DNA from: Macrostomum hystrix
Lineage: Eukaryota > Platyhelminthes > Macrostomidae
Direction: 5' to 3'
Assembly (NCBI GenBank): GCA_950097015.1
Contig: CATNEN010000001.1
Span: forward strand, 26,447,001 to 26,511,000
Length of the DNA stretch: 64,000 nt
Below are positions 53,111 through 63,310 of the stretch, piece by piece. Numbering within the stretch: the first letter of the stretch is position 1; the number at the start of each line of letters is the position of its first letter. The position numbers were made by a program, and so were the translations under genes. The notes below the pieces were generated by a model. The model worked only from the letters and a program-made list of their open reading frames with translations, was not told the origin of the DNA and searched no databases.

Positions 53111-54060
53111 TGCAAGTGGTTGGCTTAACCTCCTTATTTATTGTTTTCAGTCACTTAAAGTGACCTGTACAATCATTATACCGCACCCCTGTTGGGTGGA
53201 TTGATTCAAACTACTGAGATTTTGGGTAGCGTGGCTTTCAACACGATAGATCTGGCCTTCTGCCAGTAATGTTCTAGATACTAAATCTAGGTAATTCTGG
53301 AGACACTGCGGCTCTCAGGTGTTTCAGACAATTTAGTCAGATATTTCGGGCTCTCTGGCCAGTCTGTACTCGGGCTTCTCCCGGATCGGTTTTTAACGGT
53401 TTCCACTCACTTAGAAATAAGTAAGGCTTTTGAGTATGCTCACAAAGAGACAGAACTGTTTAAGCTCCAATTTAATGGCAGACCAAACGGTTAGCTTCCT
53501 GTATGAAAACCCCTCTGTATTTATACCAAAAATCCTATCGAATATTCCCAGTATATTTCAGTGGAGTAAAACAAAGTTTATGTATAGATATTTGTAGCAT
53601 ATAAAAAATATGCTACATATTTAGATGTTTTAACATGTTTTAACATGTTCTAACATGTTAAATGTTTAACATTTAACATGTTAGATGTTAAATTTATTTC
53701 GCGCGCTAGTTTAATTTGGCCAATGAGAGCCCTTTACACTATCCCTAAATAAATTATTCTATCCTTTTGAAAAAAGTGCTATACCCTGAAAGTATTATGT
53801 TATCCTAGAAATCTCATGCAATGTACATTAAGTTAGCACATTAAGTTAGCCATATATTAACGCACGTAGGGTGCTACAAGTAGTGACGCAATCCTATTCA
53901 ATTGAGAGCATCCGCCCTGTTCTGTGCTACTAACGCACGCACGGGCGAGAAAAAGCACAGATGCAATCTAATAAAGCTGACAGTGTCCGGCCCTATTCTA
54001 TACAGAAAAAACTGGGTCTATTGTATTCTGGATCTATTCTAACAGAAAATGACTGCTTTT
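53111..54060. other. Intergenic, one hairpin
   Basis: A 33-bp near-perfect palindrome lies at 53651-53683 (arms TAACATGTTAAATGT, 3-bp centre) amid further AACATGTT phrases. No gene seen. Confidence 0.5.
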
Positions 54061-54240
54061 TCGAATATTAAATGCCTTTAAAATTAGCAAATAATTCGAA
54101 AAACGTGTACCATCTCGTTAAGAAGGCAAATATTTTAGAGAAAGAATCGCGAAAATCGGACAACGTTTTTGCTAGAACAACGACAAGACCACATTTTACA
54201 TTGAGTGAATGGACACACACACTTTTAGCATAATAGAAGA
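54061..54240 (-). mobile_element. 5' end of a Helitron related to family B
   Basis: On the minus strand A|TCTTCTATTATGCTAAAAG begins at 54240 and runs into a (GT)n run. The inside has CGATTTTCGCGATTC, ACACGTTTTT and AATATTCGAAAAA phrases shared with the family B 5' regions. The 3' end was not found. Confidence 0.55.
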
Positions 54241-54417
54241 TAGAGAGTACAACATCCCTCCCAATAGCTCGTATTGGTTAACGACTGAGGAATAGAGAAT
54301 GATTAAAATAAGCATTTTGTTTCCACGCATGCGAAGCTCACAAAAGGTAACGTAGTTTGGCACGGGACACAAACTTAAATGCAGTAGGTAAGTCAGATTG
54401 TCACAGTCAAGTCCTTG

Positions 54418-55190
54418 TTAGCGGTTCGCTTTACTTTGACACCGGATGCTGCCATCGACTGGCGTTCCGAACATCAGATCGGCGGCGGAGATTCCCGTGA
54501 CGGTGTGTGGCGTGTTGCTGTACACGGCGAGCCACTCTCGCAGCGCAGCTCGCCAATCAGTTTCTTGGGCTTCAGAAATGCAGAGCAGCTTGCTGAGGGA
54601 CCGATTTAGTTGCTCTGTAATGCCATTTAATTTGCAGTGGTATCGTCTGATGCGTAGATGGCTAATCCTGAGACTTTTGACAAAGCTGTTCAACACCTTT
54701 GATGCAAACAGTGGGCTGTTGTCGGATACAACCTGTCCTGCGGTTCCGAACGTTCCGAAGATCTGCTGCAGTTTTTTGATAGTGGCTTCTGCTGTCAGCG
54801 ATTTCCTGGCACAACGAATGGGTAGCGTTAGAAATGTTCGACAACTACCATGAAGTGCCGGCCGTTAATTGGCACGAGGAAGTCAAACCCGACGGTCTCT
54901 GGCGCTGAGTCTCTGGCCTTGACAGAAAAGCATGAGAAATGATACGCGGGAAAGGATGGAAGGAGAGCGTCGCGATGTTACAGATTTCGCGACACTCAGG
55001 AAATCCTACTCAGAAGTGCGGATATCCCTTTCGAATTTCCTTGTTCTCCATTGCCTACCCTAATAAGTCGTTGCGTTGCTTTAAGGCGAGGGACTCAGCC
55101 TTTTCACAATATTCAGCATCAGACCTTTGGTGCAGTGCTAGGGCTACCGCTGCATGGTCTCTATTAAAACTACTTAGTGGCTTTTAAAGG
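54418..55190 (-). pseudogene. Decayed Ty3/gypsy integrase region
   Basis: Minus-strand frames, separated by frameshifts and stops, spell integrase features: a Cys-containing segment followed by FDFLVPINGRHFMVVVEHF-like sequence, then a piece around NSFVKSLRISH and RRYHCKLNGITEQLNRSLSK, ending in TDWRAALREWLAVYSNTPH and GISAADLMFG. This is the order found in gypsy integrase cores. The family differs from the young element at 43-47 kb. Clearly dead. Confidence 0.75.
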
Positions 55191-55255
55191 CCGATTGTAG
55201 GCACAATCGCGCTGCTATGCCGAGTGTTTTGAATGTCGTCCGTACTGCATTTCAG

Positions 55256-55440
55256 ACAACAAGACCTTCACAAAGACTGACAGGCCAACCAAGACAGTCA
55301 CCGCCACTGTTGCAACTAACTGGACTGTGTCCATTAGGAACGACCTCTTCTGTCTGGAGAAGTGCGCCAGCAGCCCCAGCTGCCAGGCTGTGATTTTCAA
55401 CGAACGGCAGCTGCTGTGCCACCTGCTCAGGTTTTTTTGA
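55256..55440 (+). pseudogene. PAN-domain exon or exon remnant
   Basis: After an acceptor-like CTGCATTTCAG, the frame encodes DNKTFTKTDRPTKTV and then FCLEKCASSPSCQAVIF and LLCHLL, a C-x3-C-x5-C-x-(A)VIF pattern that matches the PAN modules of the genes at 1.2-2.2 and 7.3-8.4 kb. The frame ends in TGA at 55438 unless a weak donor CAG|GTTTTT is used. No further exons were recognised, so it may be a fragment. Confidence 0.45.
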
Positions 55441-56280
55441 GTGCCACTCAAGCTCAAGAATTCTCCGAACAACTTACAACGCGGATCACAAAAATATCTG
55501 GAGAACTAAGGCAGGGACCACTGAGTAAATCGCCAGGGGAAAAAGCATCCGAAATCTCACATTTTCTCGCAACCATTGCCGATCCAAACATTTCCTTCAC
55601 CTGCTACATATAGGTTAATATAAACGAAATGTCAAGATACGAGCGTAGGCCAAAGTTGAGTTACGAGTTACATAATTGACTGCTCATATATAGAAGTTAG
55701 CACATTAAAACGTATTTAAAACTAGTCTATTTAACTGCATATTATTTATACGCGGTTTTGAGGTCCTTAATGAAACAAAAAACTATTCTGTTATACTGCC
55801 AAACATGGAAAAACGAAGGTTAAGGGTCTCAAAATGTCCTGTTTGTTTCTAGATCAGAAATACTTGGCAGAATGTGATTTGTACAAAGTTAAAATCTGTT
55901 TCTTTACACGAAAACGTTACAAAACCAGAGTGATGCAGAACCGAGATTGAAACGCGAAATATTTCATATTTCCGTTTAACAATTCTTCTAGCTTGCTTAT
56001 ATGGTTTTTCGATTTCAATTTTTTCAGTTTTACTTCACTAGCTTCTGCGCCATAAAATTTATTATTCTACCAATATGACTCATGTAAACGAAAAAGTACT
56101 GTTGGGAACTGAACTGAATATTGCTTGTACTCTCTTGCTAGCAATTAGACTTTTCTTTTCTGCGTGGCCTTTAAGTGACAACCAGGCATCTATTGGATAA
56201 TTATCTGCATTGGATAATATTGGAAAATTACCTATTGCAGCTGCCGAAGACCGCGTACAACGTTCCAGCCCCCAGAACCT
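55441..56280. other. Intergenic, no gene seen
   Basis: AT-rich sequence; nothing recognised. Confidence 0.5.
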
Positions 56281-56319
56281 GCCGTCTATTGCCAGCACGA
56301 TCGCCATAGTCCCGAGGAG

Positions 56320-57905
56320 AGGTCCCCGCGGCGGGTGCCGATCGCCATTATCCTGAAGAAAGGCAAGAAATCCGATGAGATTGGCTTCTTCTGGTCGATT
56401 GCCCTGAACTCAAGGCTGGCTAAGCTAGCCGAGCGTTTGGTCCAAGCGTGGCTCTACGGGTGGGCCGAGTTCCAGCAACTGCGGCACACCTTTTACTTTT
56501 TACTTAATTGCAGGGGGCCTGGGGCACTTGACGCACAAGCGCAGGAACGACTAGGCGGGAGTCGCCCATCGCGCCATCTGCACCCCTGGACACAGGAACC
56601 TCACACAGCCGCAAGCCAAGTGGGGAAGGGGGCGGCAGCCGGAGTGCCACTATCTCACCACAGGCCCGCACACGCACAGAGCAGACCAAACCAGGGGAGG
56701 ACTTCGATGCCTGAAGGGTAGGGTCGAGAGGACCAAGCCACGCGCGCAGACGGCTGGTGAAACCTCGCCGCTCAGAGCACGCATGGCTGGTGCACACCCG
56801 CCCCACCCCCATACAACGCCTCACACCCGGCCCAACGCACAAACACAAACACAAACAAGCAGGCATGCAGAAGGCAGGGGTTAGGCTATTCTAAATTAGC
56901 TTTGGTTGCACAGAATAAGGTGCATCTCCGCAAGTCACTACTTCGCAAATCTCCAGCTAAGCCCCGAAATAATCGTGACTTGGAGGGAGGAACGAACCAG
57001 CGACCATTGGAAAGTGAGGCAGCGACATTAGCCGCTGACCCACTCACCCCCTCCTGCTGCACCCCACTCAGGCCGGTCGATGCGCAGCAGCAGATTGCCC
57101 GGCTTACTCAGCTCATCAGTGACGGCCACCAGAAGCCAGACGGATGGTTGCCGTCTTGTTTGAGTTCCGTAGACTGTCTAGAATCAGGGTCTGTTGCACA
57201 TGCTGCACGCCGCCTGGATCTGGCCGCGGGCGTTCGCTGGCAAACAAGCCTCTTGGCTGACCGACGAGCTGCTGTCAAGGCGCATGGCGCGCTGAGCAGC
57301 CCGGATCTTTCGCTAGGCCCTGCCGCAGTCGCGTTCTCGCCCCACTCCTCTTAGCGCTGAACATCAACGACCTACCCGGCTGCTGTCAGAGTACGTGTAT
57401 TCTGGATGAACTTTGCTTGACGCAGATGATCTCGCCGTCGCGGTGCAAGGCTTGACTCCGGAGGAGGCCGAGGCGAAAGCGCAGCGGGCAATTGACGCGG
57501 TCACCGCCTGAGAGAAGACTGGTTTATCTTTGGCTAAACGATATAACTTTCGCCTTGGACCGCCAGCAGCGCTTCCTCGGCATCATCCTGGATCACTGAA
57601 ATCGGGGTTTCCAGGCCTCTATCGGCGTCAATATTGCACCTGCCTGCGTTTTTTATACGAGATTGAGGAGAAGGCCGCTTACCTGTTTATTAACTAGCCT
57701 AGCTTACGAGCCCTGTCTCTTCACCTCCACAAAGAAGTGGGCTAACGTTACAGCCTGAGCAGATCTCGGATATCTCCTGCTGTTTCCTGTTGCGAACAGA
57801 GCGGTTGGGCGCTGGCCAGACATCCGTTCTGAGGAGAGAACGCTTGGGCGAAGCGCTCGCAGGCAGCTCGCTCAGCTGCGCAGCAGGCTGTCTCCCCTCC
57901 TAGCC
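56320..57905 (+). pseudogene. Decayed LINE reverse transcriptase, split by a retroposon
   Basis: 56335-56490 encodes an N-terminal RT stretch (IAIILKKGKKSDE, IALNSRLAKLAERLV; compare the usual KKGK...RPIALTS...K..E). After the SINE family 2 insertion, 57055 onward continues with VDAQQQIARLTQLISDG, a region with SLLADRRAAVKAHG, LNINDLPG, and a DADDLAVAV box replacing the usual YADD/FADD. Several stops and frameshifts break it, so it is a dead copy. Confidence 0.7.
56491..57054 (-). mobile_element. 604-bp-type retroposon (SINE family 2), copy 2
   Basis: Close copy of 39552-40155 with small deletions, inserted into the LINE remnant. The flanks CTGCGGCACACC and CTGCTGCACCCC look like an eroded target duplication. 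Confidence 0.75.
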
Positions 57906-57917
57906 GCCTGCATGGCC

Positions 57918-57950
57918 CGCACACACACACATACACACACACACAAACAT
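57918..57950. repeat. (CA)n microsatellite
   Basis: ACACACACACATACACACAC-type run just before unit 2 of the duplication. Confidence 0.8.
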
Positions 57951-58333
57951 TTTCAAACTCCTTCAGGAAGCAAAAATGATTCACTTAAATTTAGTCTTTC
58001 ACGCTTCTTTTACTGAGAATTGCCCGAGTTGGAGCACAGTTAACTCCTGGAATTTAAGAGACAAAAATAAAACAGGCCAAAGTCATTTGACTTGTGATTA
58101 TTGATTGATTTTTATACCTCGTTTTGAGAAAAATGTTTTGAGTAAGTTTTTCTGCAGAGTCAGAGAAACGGGCAAAATGTGGCAAGTGGTGTTCTTTTTT
58201 GCTGAATAATTTGCCTGCGAAAGAATTTTGTTTTCGACGAGTCGCATTTAATTCAATTGGTATTTAAAGAAGTGAAACCTTCAGAGCTGGGAATCAAAAT
58301 CGAAAGAAAGCACTACAGAGGTGATTTAAGAAA

Positions 58334-60082
58334 ATGAATTTCCTGCAGCTTGTTTTTCGGTTGCTTCTTTTGCTTCCGTTGTTACACGACAATGTTGCTT
58401 CTGGCATCCGGATCTGCAAATCCTTACATATAACCAGCAAGGGCTATGAGACCCACAGAAATGTTAGTCGCTTGCAGGCGGACTTAACGGCTTTAGTAGC
58501 TGGCTGCCAGTATGTTCACGGCGACGTGACATTGGACAGAATAGGCTTTAGCGAATTCACAAACAAACAGCTTGGCGATGAAATTCGAGGCATGCAAACT
58601 GACTTTCTTGACTCCATTGTGGAGATCAGAGGAAAACTAGTGATCGAGCAAGTCAACCTTAAGCGCGTCACCTTCCGTAACTTGCGCACCATCCGAGGTT
58701 ATGCTTTTAATGAATCTACTGACTTCCCATTATATTCATTTGTATTATTCTTTTCGCGGTACATGAGGAAGCTGGAATTGCCCAAGCTGACTGCAATCAC
58801 AAAGAAAAATGTATATCTATTGGGGCCAATGCAGTCTAGCTTGTACTGCTACCTGTCCTACAGCATCAACTGGAGAAGCCTGTTTCAAGAACCAGGCCAG
58901 CGTTATTTTGATAACATATTTTCTGTTATTACAGAAGAAGGCCCAGATCTTTTGAGACGCTGGAGCTCACATGTGATAAGGCATACCTGCAATCGTCTGC
59001 TTTCCTGTCACGCCAATTGTACTCAAACTCCAATTTATAACCAAACTTGCTGGTCCGACGGTGTCGATGGCTGCCAAAGTAATCATCTGTGTCGTAAGCG
59101 CAAGTGTAAATTTACGAACCTATGCTTCCATAACCCGAACACTGGCCAAGAAGACTGCTGCCACGACGACTGCCTTGGCGGTTGCTCAAACCGGCCCAAC
59201 GAGTGCTTCGCCTGTCGGAGAGGAGTATTGTTCAATGGTGTCTGTAGAGAATCCTGTCCGTCGAATACTAGTACCGCTAGTGGCAATGGCACTGGCGTGA
59301 CTGTTTGGCGACAGATCGGCAACATCTGCGTAGAGGAGTGCTCACTGCCCTTTGTTGTTAGCTCTGACGGCAGGCGCTGTTTAATCGAGTGTCCGTCAGC
59401 AGAAGTCCCTATCAAAGGAGTTTGCACAAAGTGTATTGACAAAATTAGCTCTAAGCCCTGCAAATCGTGCAATGTCTTGTCTAGAATGACTGACGATTTA
59501 GTATACTCCTTGAGGACTGAGCAGTGTTCGATTTGGAGGGCCGATTTTTCTGTTCTAGTCGTGTATGCTGATTGGTTGAGTAGCTTAGAAAACCTGAAAG
59601 TATTGGAGAATTTAGAGTACTTTTACGGCAATTTAATATTTCAGAAATCTCAACGCTTGACAGATAATCTTCGATTCCTACGTAATATCAAACATGTCAC
59701 TTCTTCCTTTGAGATTACATTTCTCAAGACGAGATACCTCGGACTAGCTAGCTTGGAATATACTCCTAACCTTGAGCTTAAGGATATTAGAGATCTTTGC
59801 AGAGCCTGGTATCCTAGCAATCGAATCCGAGAAATCCAGGAAGTCACTAAAGAATTTCAAATTACAATCGAAAACCTGAGCTTTGATGACAGCAGCGAAA
59901 TTTGCCGGAACGCTACCTGCGATGCTCAGTGCCAGGGCGAATGCTGGGGACCCGGCCCAGACATGTGCGTGGCGTGTCGGAACTTCACAGTGAACGGCCG
60001 CTGCTATGCCACCTGTGCGGAGTCGGGCAGGATTGAAGTAAATGGGAATTGTGAACTGCCTGTGCCACAGCTAATCGGCTAA
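58334..60082 (+). CDS. Secreted ErbB/EGFR ectodomain-like protein, copy 2 (intact)
   Basis: 582 residues in one exon. Signal peptide about 1-23; L1 domain about 25-165 (VEIRGKLVIEQVNL, FRNLRTIRG, LELPKLTAIT, typical of the receptor L right-handed helix); furin-like Cys-rich region about 225-385; L2 about 390-510 (LENLEYFYGNLIF, LRFLRNIKHVT); and the start of a second Cys-rich region (ATCDAQCQGECWGPGPDMC, about 527-582), which strongly resembles EGFR domain IV. It ends at PQLIG-TAA with no transmembrane or kinase part. Codons after the TAA still spell CDEGCNGPGRDQCVN before a TGA, a relic of a longer receptor. The likely role is a soluble ligand-binding protein or decoy, by analogy with other secreted L-domain proteins. 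AATAAA at about 60398 is a poly(A) candidate. Confidence 0.9.
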   Translation: MNFLQLVFRLLLLLPLLHDNVASGIRICKSLHITSKGYETHRNVSRLQADLTALVAGCQYVHGDVTLDRIGFSEFTNKQLGDEIRGMQTDFLDSIVEIRGKLVIEQVNLKRVTFRNLRTIRGYAFNESTDFPLYSFVLFFSRYMRKLELPKLTAITKKNVYLLGPMQSSLYCYLSYSINWRSLFQEPGQRYFDNIFSVITEEGPDLLRRWSSHVIRHTCNRLLSCHANCTQTPIYNQTCWSDGVDGCQSNHLCRKRKCKFTNLCFHNPNTGQEDCCHDDCLGGCSNRPNECFACRRGVLFNGVCRESCPSNTSTASGNGTGVTVWRQIGNICVEECSLPFVVSSDGRRCLIECPSAEVPIKGVCTKCIDKISSKPCKSCNVLSRMTDDLVYSLRTEQCSIWRADFSVLVVYADWLSSLENLKVLENLEYFYGNLIFQKSQRLTDNLRFLRNIKHVTSSFEITFLKTRYLGLASLEYTPNLELKDIRDLCRAWYPSNRIREIQEVTKEFQITIENLSFDDSSEICRNATCDAQCQGECWGPGPDMCVACRNFTVNGRCYATCAESGRIEVNGNCELPVPQLIG

Positions 60083-60803
60083 TGCGATGAAGGCTGCAAC
60101 GGTCCAGGGCGTGATCAGTGTGTGAACTGAGAAGTTTCGTTAAGAACAAATCAGTGCTTTATTGTAATGAGACTAAATTTGAGCTACTAAAGTAAACCAA
60201 GATCCCTATGAAAATTCTAAGATGAAATTTTGGAACAAGTTTTTGTCTTCAAATAGTCGATTAGCACATGCAGTGGCACACCATCAAGGCAAGCCGTTGT
60301 GGCCATATTTGGTCCCCTGAGTTTGACGTCGCCATTTGTTGAAGCCAGTCAGGAAAATTACTTCAGCACTTAAGTGCTTTTAGTTTTTGTATACCTAAAT
60401 AAAAATAGAAAATTGACTCAAACTCTAAAATCAAATACTACTACTCACAGTAGTATTTGTCGTGCATGCACAACATGCACGCATGCATGTCTTTCATAGG
60501 CTTGTTCAGTGCTCTAGCTGAGTAAATCATTTGCCTATTAAGCATTTAATCAACAAGGTGCTTTGTGACTCGCACTTGTACACAGCAGCAGAGCTGTACG
60601 ATGTCTACTCGATGTACTCAAAATAGGCGTTGAGTTGAAAAGTCAACGTTTTGTGAAGAGCCTACACAAGTACCCTTGCTGCTCTTATTATATCCGGTTT
60701 AGTATATATCGGCATGCGTTACTGGGGTTATTTTACGGAGCGTCACTTCTTGGCACTACAGACTCAAGGATGCTACTTTCTATAGATTGTTCGCTCAAGC
60801 TAG

Positions 60804-61613
60804 TGTGACAGTGTATATACGTTTTATCATTGCTCTTATTATAAAAAAGTAAAAATATAAAAAAATCAAAAACGCGCCAAAAATAAATATTTTGTTTATA
60901 TTCGTACCGTAATAAAAGTAATACTGTGTGTAAATAATTTTGTTTTAATTTGCATATTGTAAATAATATTATGTAAAATGTTTCCGTTCAAACAAAAGTT
61001 AATTTCTCTCACTATAAATAGCCGCGATTTTTACTAGGAAAAATATATCCGTTTTCGTTTCCATTTTCGTTTCGGTTCGTTGCGTGTCTAAAGTGCTCTG
61101 AAGTGTTTTCAAGAGTTTGTTGAAGTTTTCGAAGTGTTTCAAGAGTGTTTAAAGAGTGAAGTTGAAGTTAAAGGAGTTTTTAGTGTGTTTAGAAGTAGAG
61201 TTTCTAAGTGTGTTAAAAAGCAAATTCCGAACTTTAAAGTGTTGCATTGTGTTATTCATTTTAAGAAAAGATAGCAGTGAGAAATATAGTCAGAATTATA
61301 CTCAGAAATTATACTAAGAATATTACAGAAGGGAAACTGCTAAACTCTAATCTCGGGGACGCCTAATCGGCTGGAAACGTGTACAGTTGCCTAATTACCG
61401 CTCGTGCATATATAAACGCTACCATTTGAGAAGCTAAAACGGCCCTTTTGAGGACAGCCAGTTAAAATATCTATTAATTTGAGTCAACTGCAGTGGAATT
61501 AATAAATAGCCCTACGACAACTTTGGTGACAACGGTGAGATAGTTAATTTCCACCTGTACAACTTTGGTGGCATTCAATAAGAGTTAAGTATTGAGAAGT
61601 AAGCCCTAGAACA
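60804..61613. mobile_element. Solo LTR, 810 bp, present only in unit 2
   Basis: Starts TGTGACAG, ends AGAACA, and is flanked by CTAG on both sides (60800-60803, 61614-61617). Unit 1 has the empty site (CTCAAGCTAGTTTACAAT near 50635). A TATA box (CTATAAATA, about 61012) and a later AATAAA support an LTR. Confidence 0.9.
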
Positions 61614-61854
61614 CTAGTTTACAATATTAGATCTCGCTTCTCTGCGACTACTGGTTTGAGTACAGAAAAATTCAACTCAGGAACGAAATCTCAACTCGCG
61701 ATAGCTCGAGCAAAGCTGTGAGCCATTTCTCTCGACTTAACTAAGGTATTTAACGGTTAAAAGCTGAGAATTGTGTCAAGCCAAACACGCGCGCACACAC
61801 AATAGCTAAGGGCTACTGCATGCATCCAATGATTGGATAGAGGTGCTGCAGATA

Positions 61855-62795
61855 ATTACTTTGCTTCTTGCAAATATACGAAATACCATACTGCGATGTA
61901 AAAGTATCTCAGCAAATGCCCGTTCTAGGTCTAGCTTGATTACATCAGCCTGTGTTCGATGCACTTTGTTTTAATTCGAACAACAATTACACAAAAAACA
62001 AATGCTGCAGTGACTCGCACTTCGCACTCGACAATACTTCCTTGAGATGCGCCCGATAAAAAAGGCACAAAAATGCCTGACACTTTCGATACGACACAAT
62101 TGAAAAAATCGGTACGTAGATTAAATTATTAATGCTCCCCACTCGACAACTTAGGCAACCATTTTGATGTACAGTATGGTGTACATTCATGCTACATTTG
62201 ATGTACATTTACGCTACCGTCTCGATAAGTCATGTTTTCCTATCGATAACTCATGCTTTCCCCCTCAATAATTCGTGCTTCCCTCTCGACAGTTCATGCT
62301 TCTGACAATAAGTCATGCTACCCCTCCGATAAATCATGCTAGCCTCTTTAATTAATCATTCTGTAGTCTGAGAAACATTAACCCTGAAAGAATTATGCTA
62401 TTACCTGAAAATCTCATCCAATCTCATCAAGAAATCAAGACATTCCCTAGATATCTAATGCCTTTCTGCACAAATTCAATGCAATGCGCAAGATATATCA
62501 TGCTGCTATCCATTTATATCTAGCGCTGTGTGACGTTGTCACTTAGCGTGCGCATTCCCCCGTTCAATGTTCCACTGCACTTCCGTGTATAGTTGTATAT
62601 TTTGCTAGTTTTTCACTCTAAAGTTCTAATAATTAAAGTTTTTCTCTTTCTACTGTAAGTAAACGCCAACGAAGATCGCGCTGTCCCCAACTTGGTTTTG
62701 CTAGTGTCTCGATATTATTTACCCCAGCCAATGAGCGTGCGAGCTCTGTCGGGCTAGAATTATCGATCGCCCTGTTTTTTAGACTGTCTAGCTTA
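61855..62795. other. Unit-2-specific sequence, no gene seen
   Basis: Not homologous to the matching part of unit 1. Includes a stretch (62210-62480) of the TCGATAATTCATGCTT phrase repeat. Confidence 0.5.
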
Positions 62796-62800
62796 TTTCT

Positions 62801-63310
62801 TGGAGATCGGGGCCACCTTCCGTCACTCCCCCCTTCCGCCGCTACCCACCTTCCCTCGCTCTCACCACTTCCGCCGCTCCACTCCTTAGCGTAGGGAGTT
62901 TGCCTACGCTAGTTTGCCGGCATTTCTTTGTGTCCTGAACCCATTGTGCCACGCCACCTAGCCTTCTAGTCTCAGTAGTGCACCGCCATACGATGACGCC
63001 ACGCCCTAGCCACCGGCAACTCAGTCTCTATCATACTTACTTCATAATTGTTGCCCGCCGCGGTGCAAGAAGGGATTCAACCCTACGTGAAGACCCTGTT
63101 CTATTGTTGCCATTGTTGCTATATGTCGCTAATACCGAGCGAGCCTGTATGTACACCTATATCCTCTACGTCGCCAATAATAATACTCGTCATCATCTAC
63201 TACAACCGTCATTGCCCGAGTGCTACTGCTAGACAAATATTCGCCGTGTTTGTCGTTATTTATTCCACCTGGGTCCACACCGAGAGCGTCACATTATTTC
63301 TTCGATAATT
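62801..63310. repeat. GC-richer duplicated block, second copy
   Basis: Counterpart of 51891-52400. Over the 255-bp frame at 62978-63232 I count only about four or five differences from unit 1. Confidence 0.4.
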
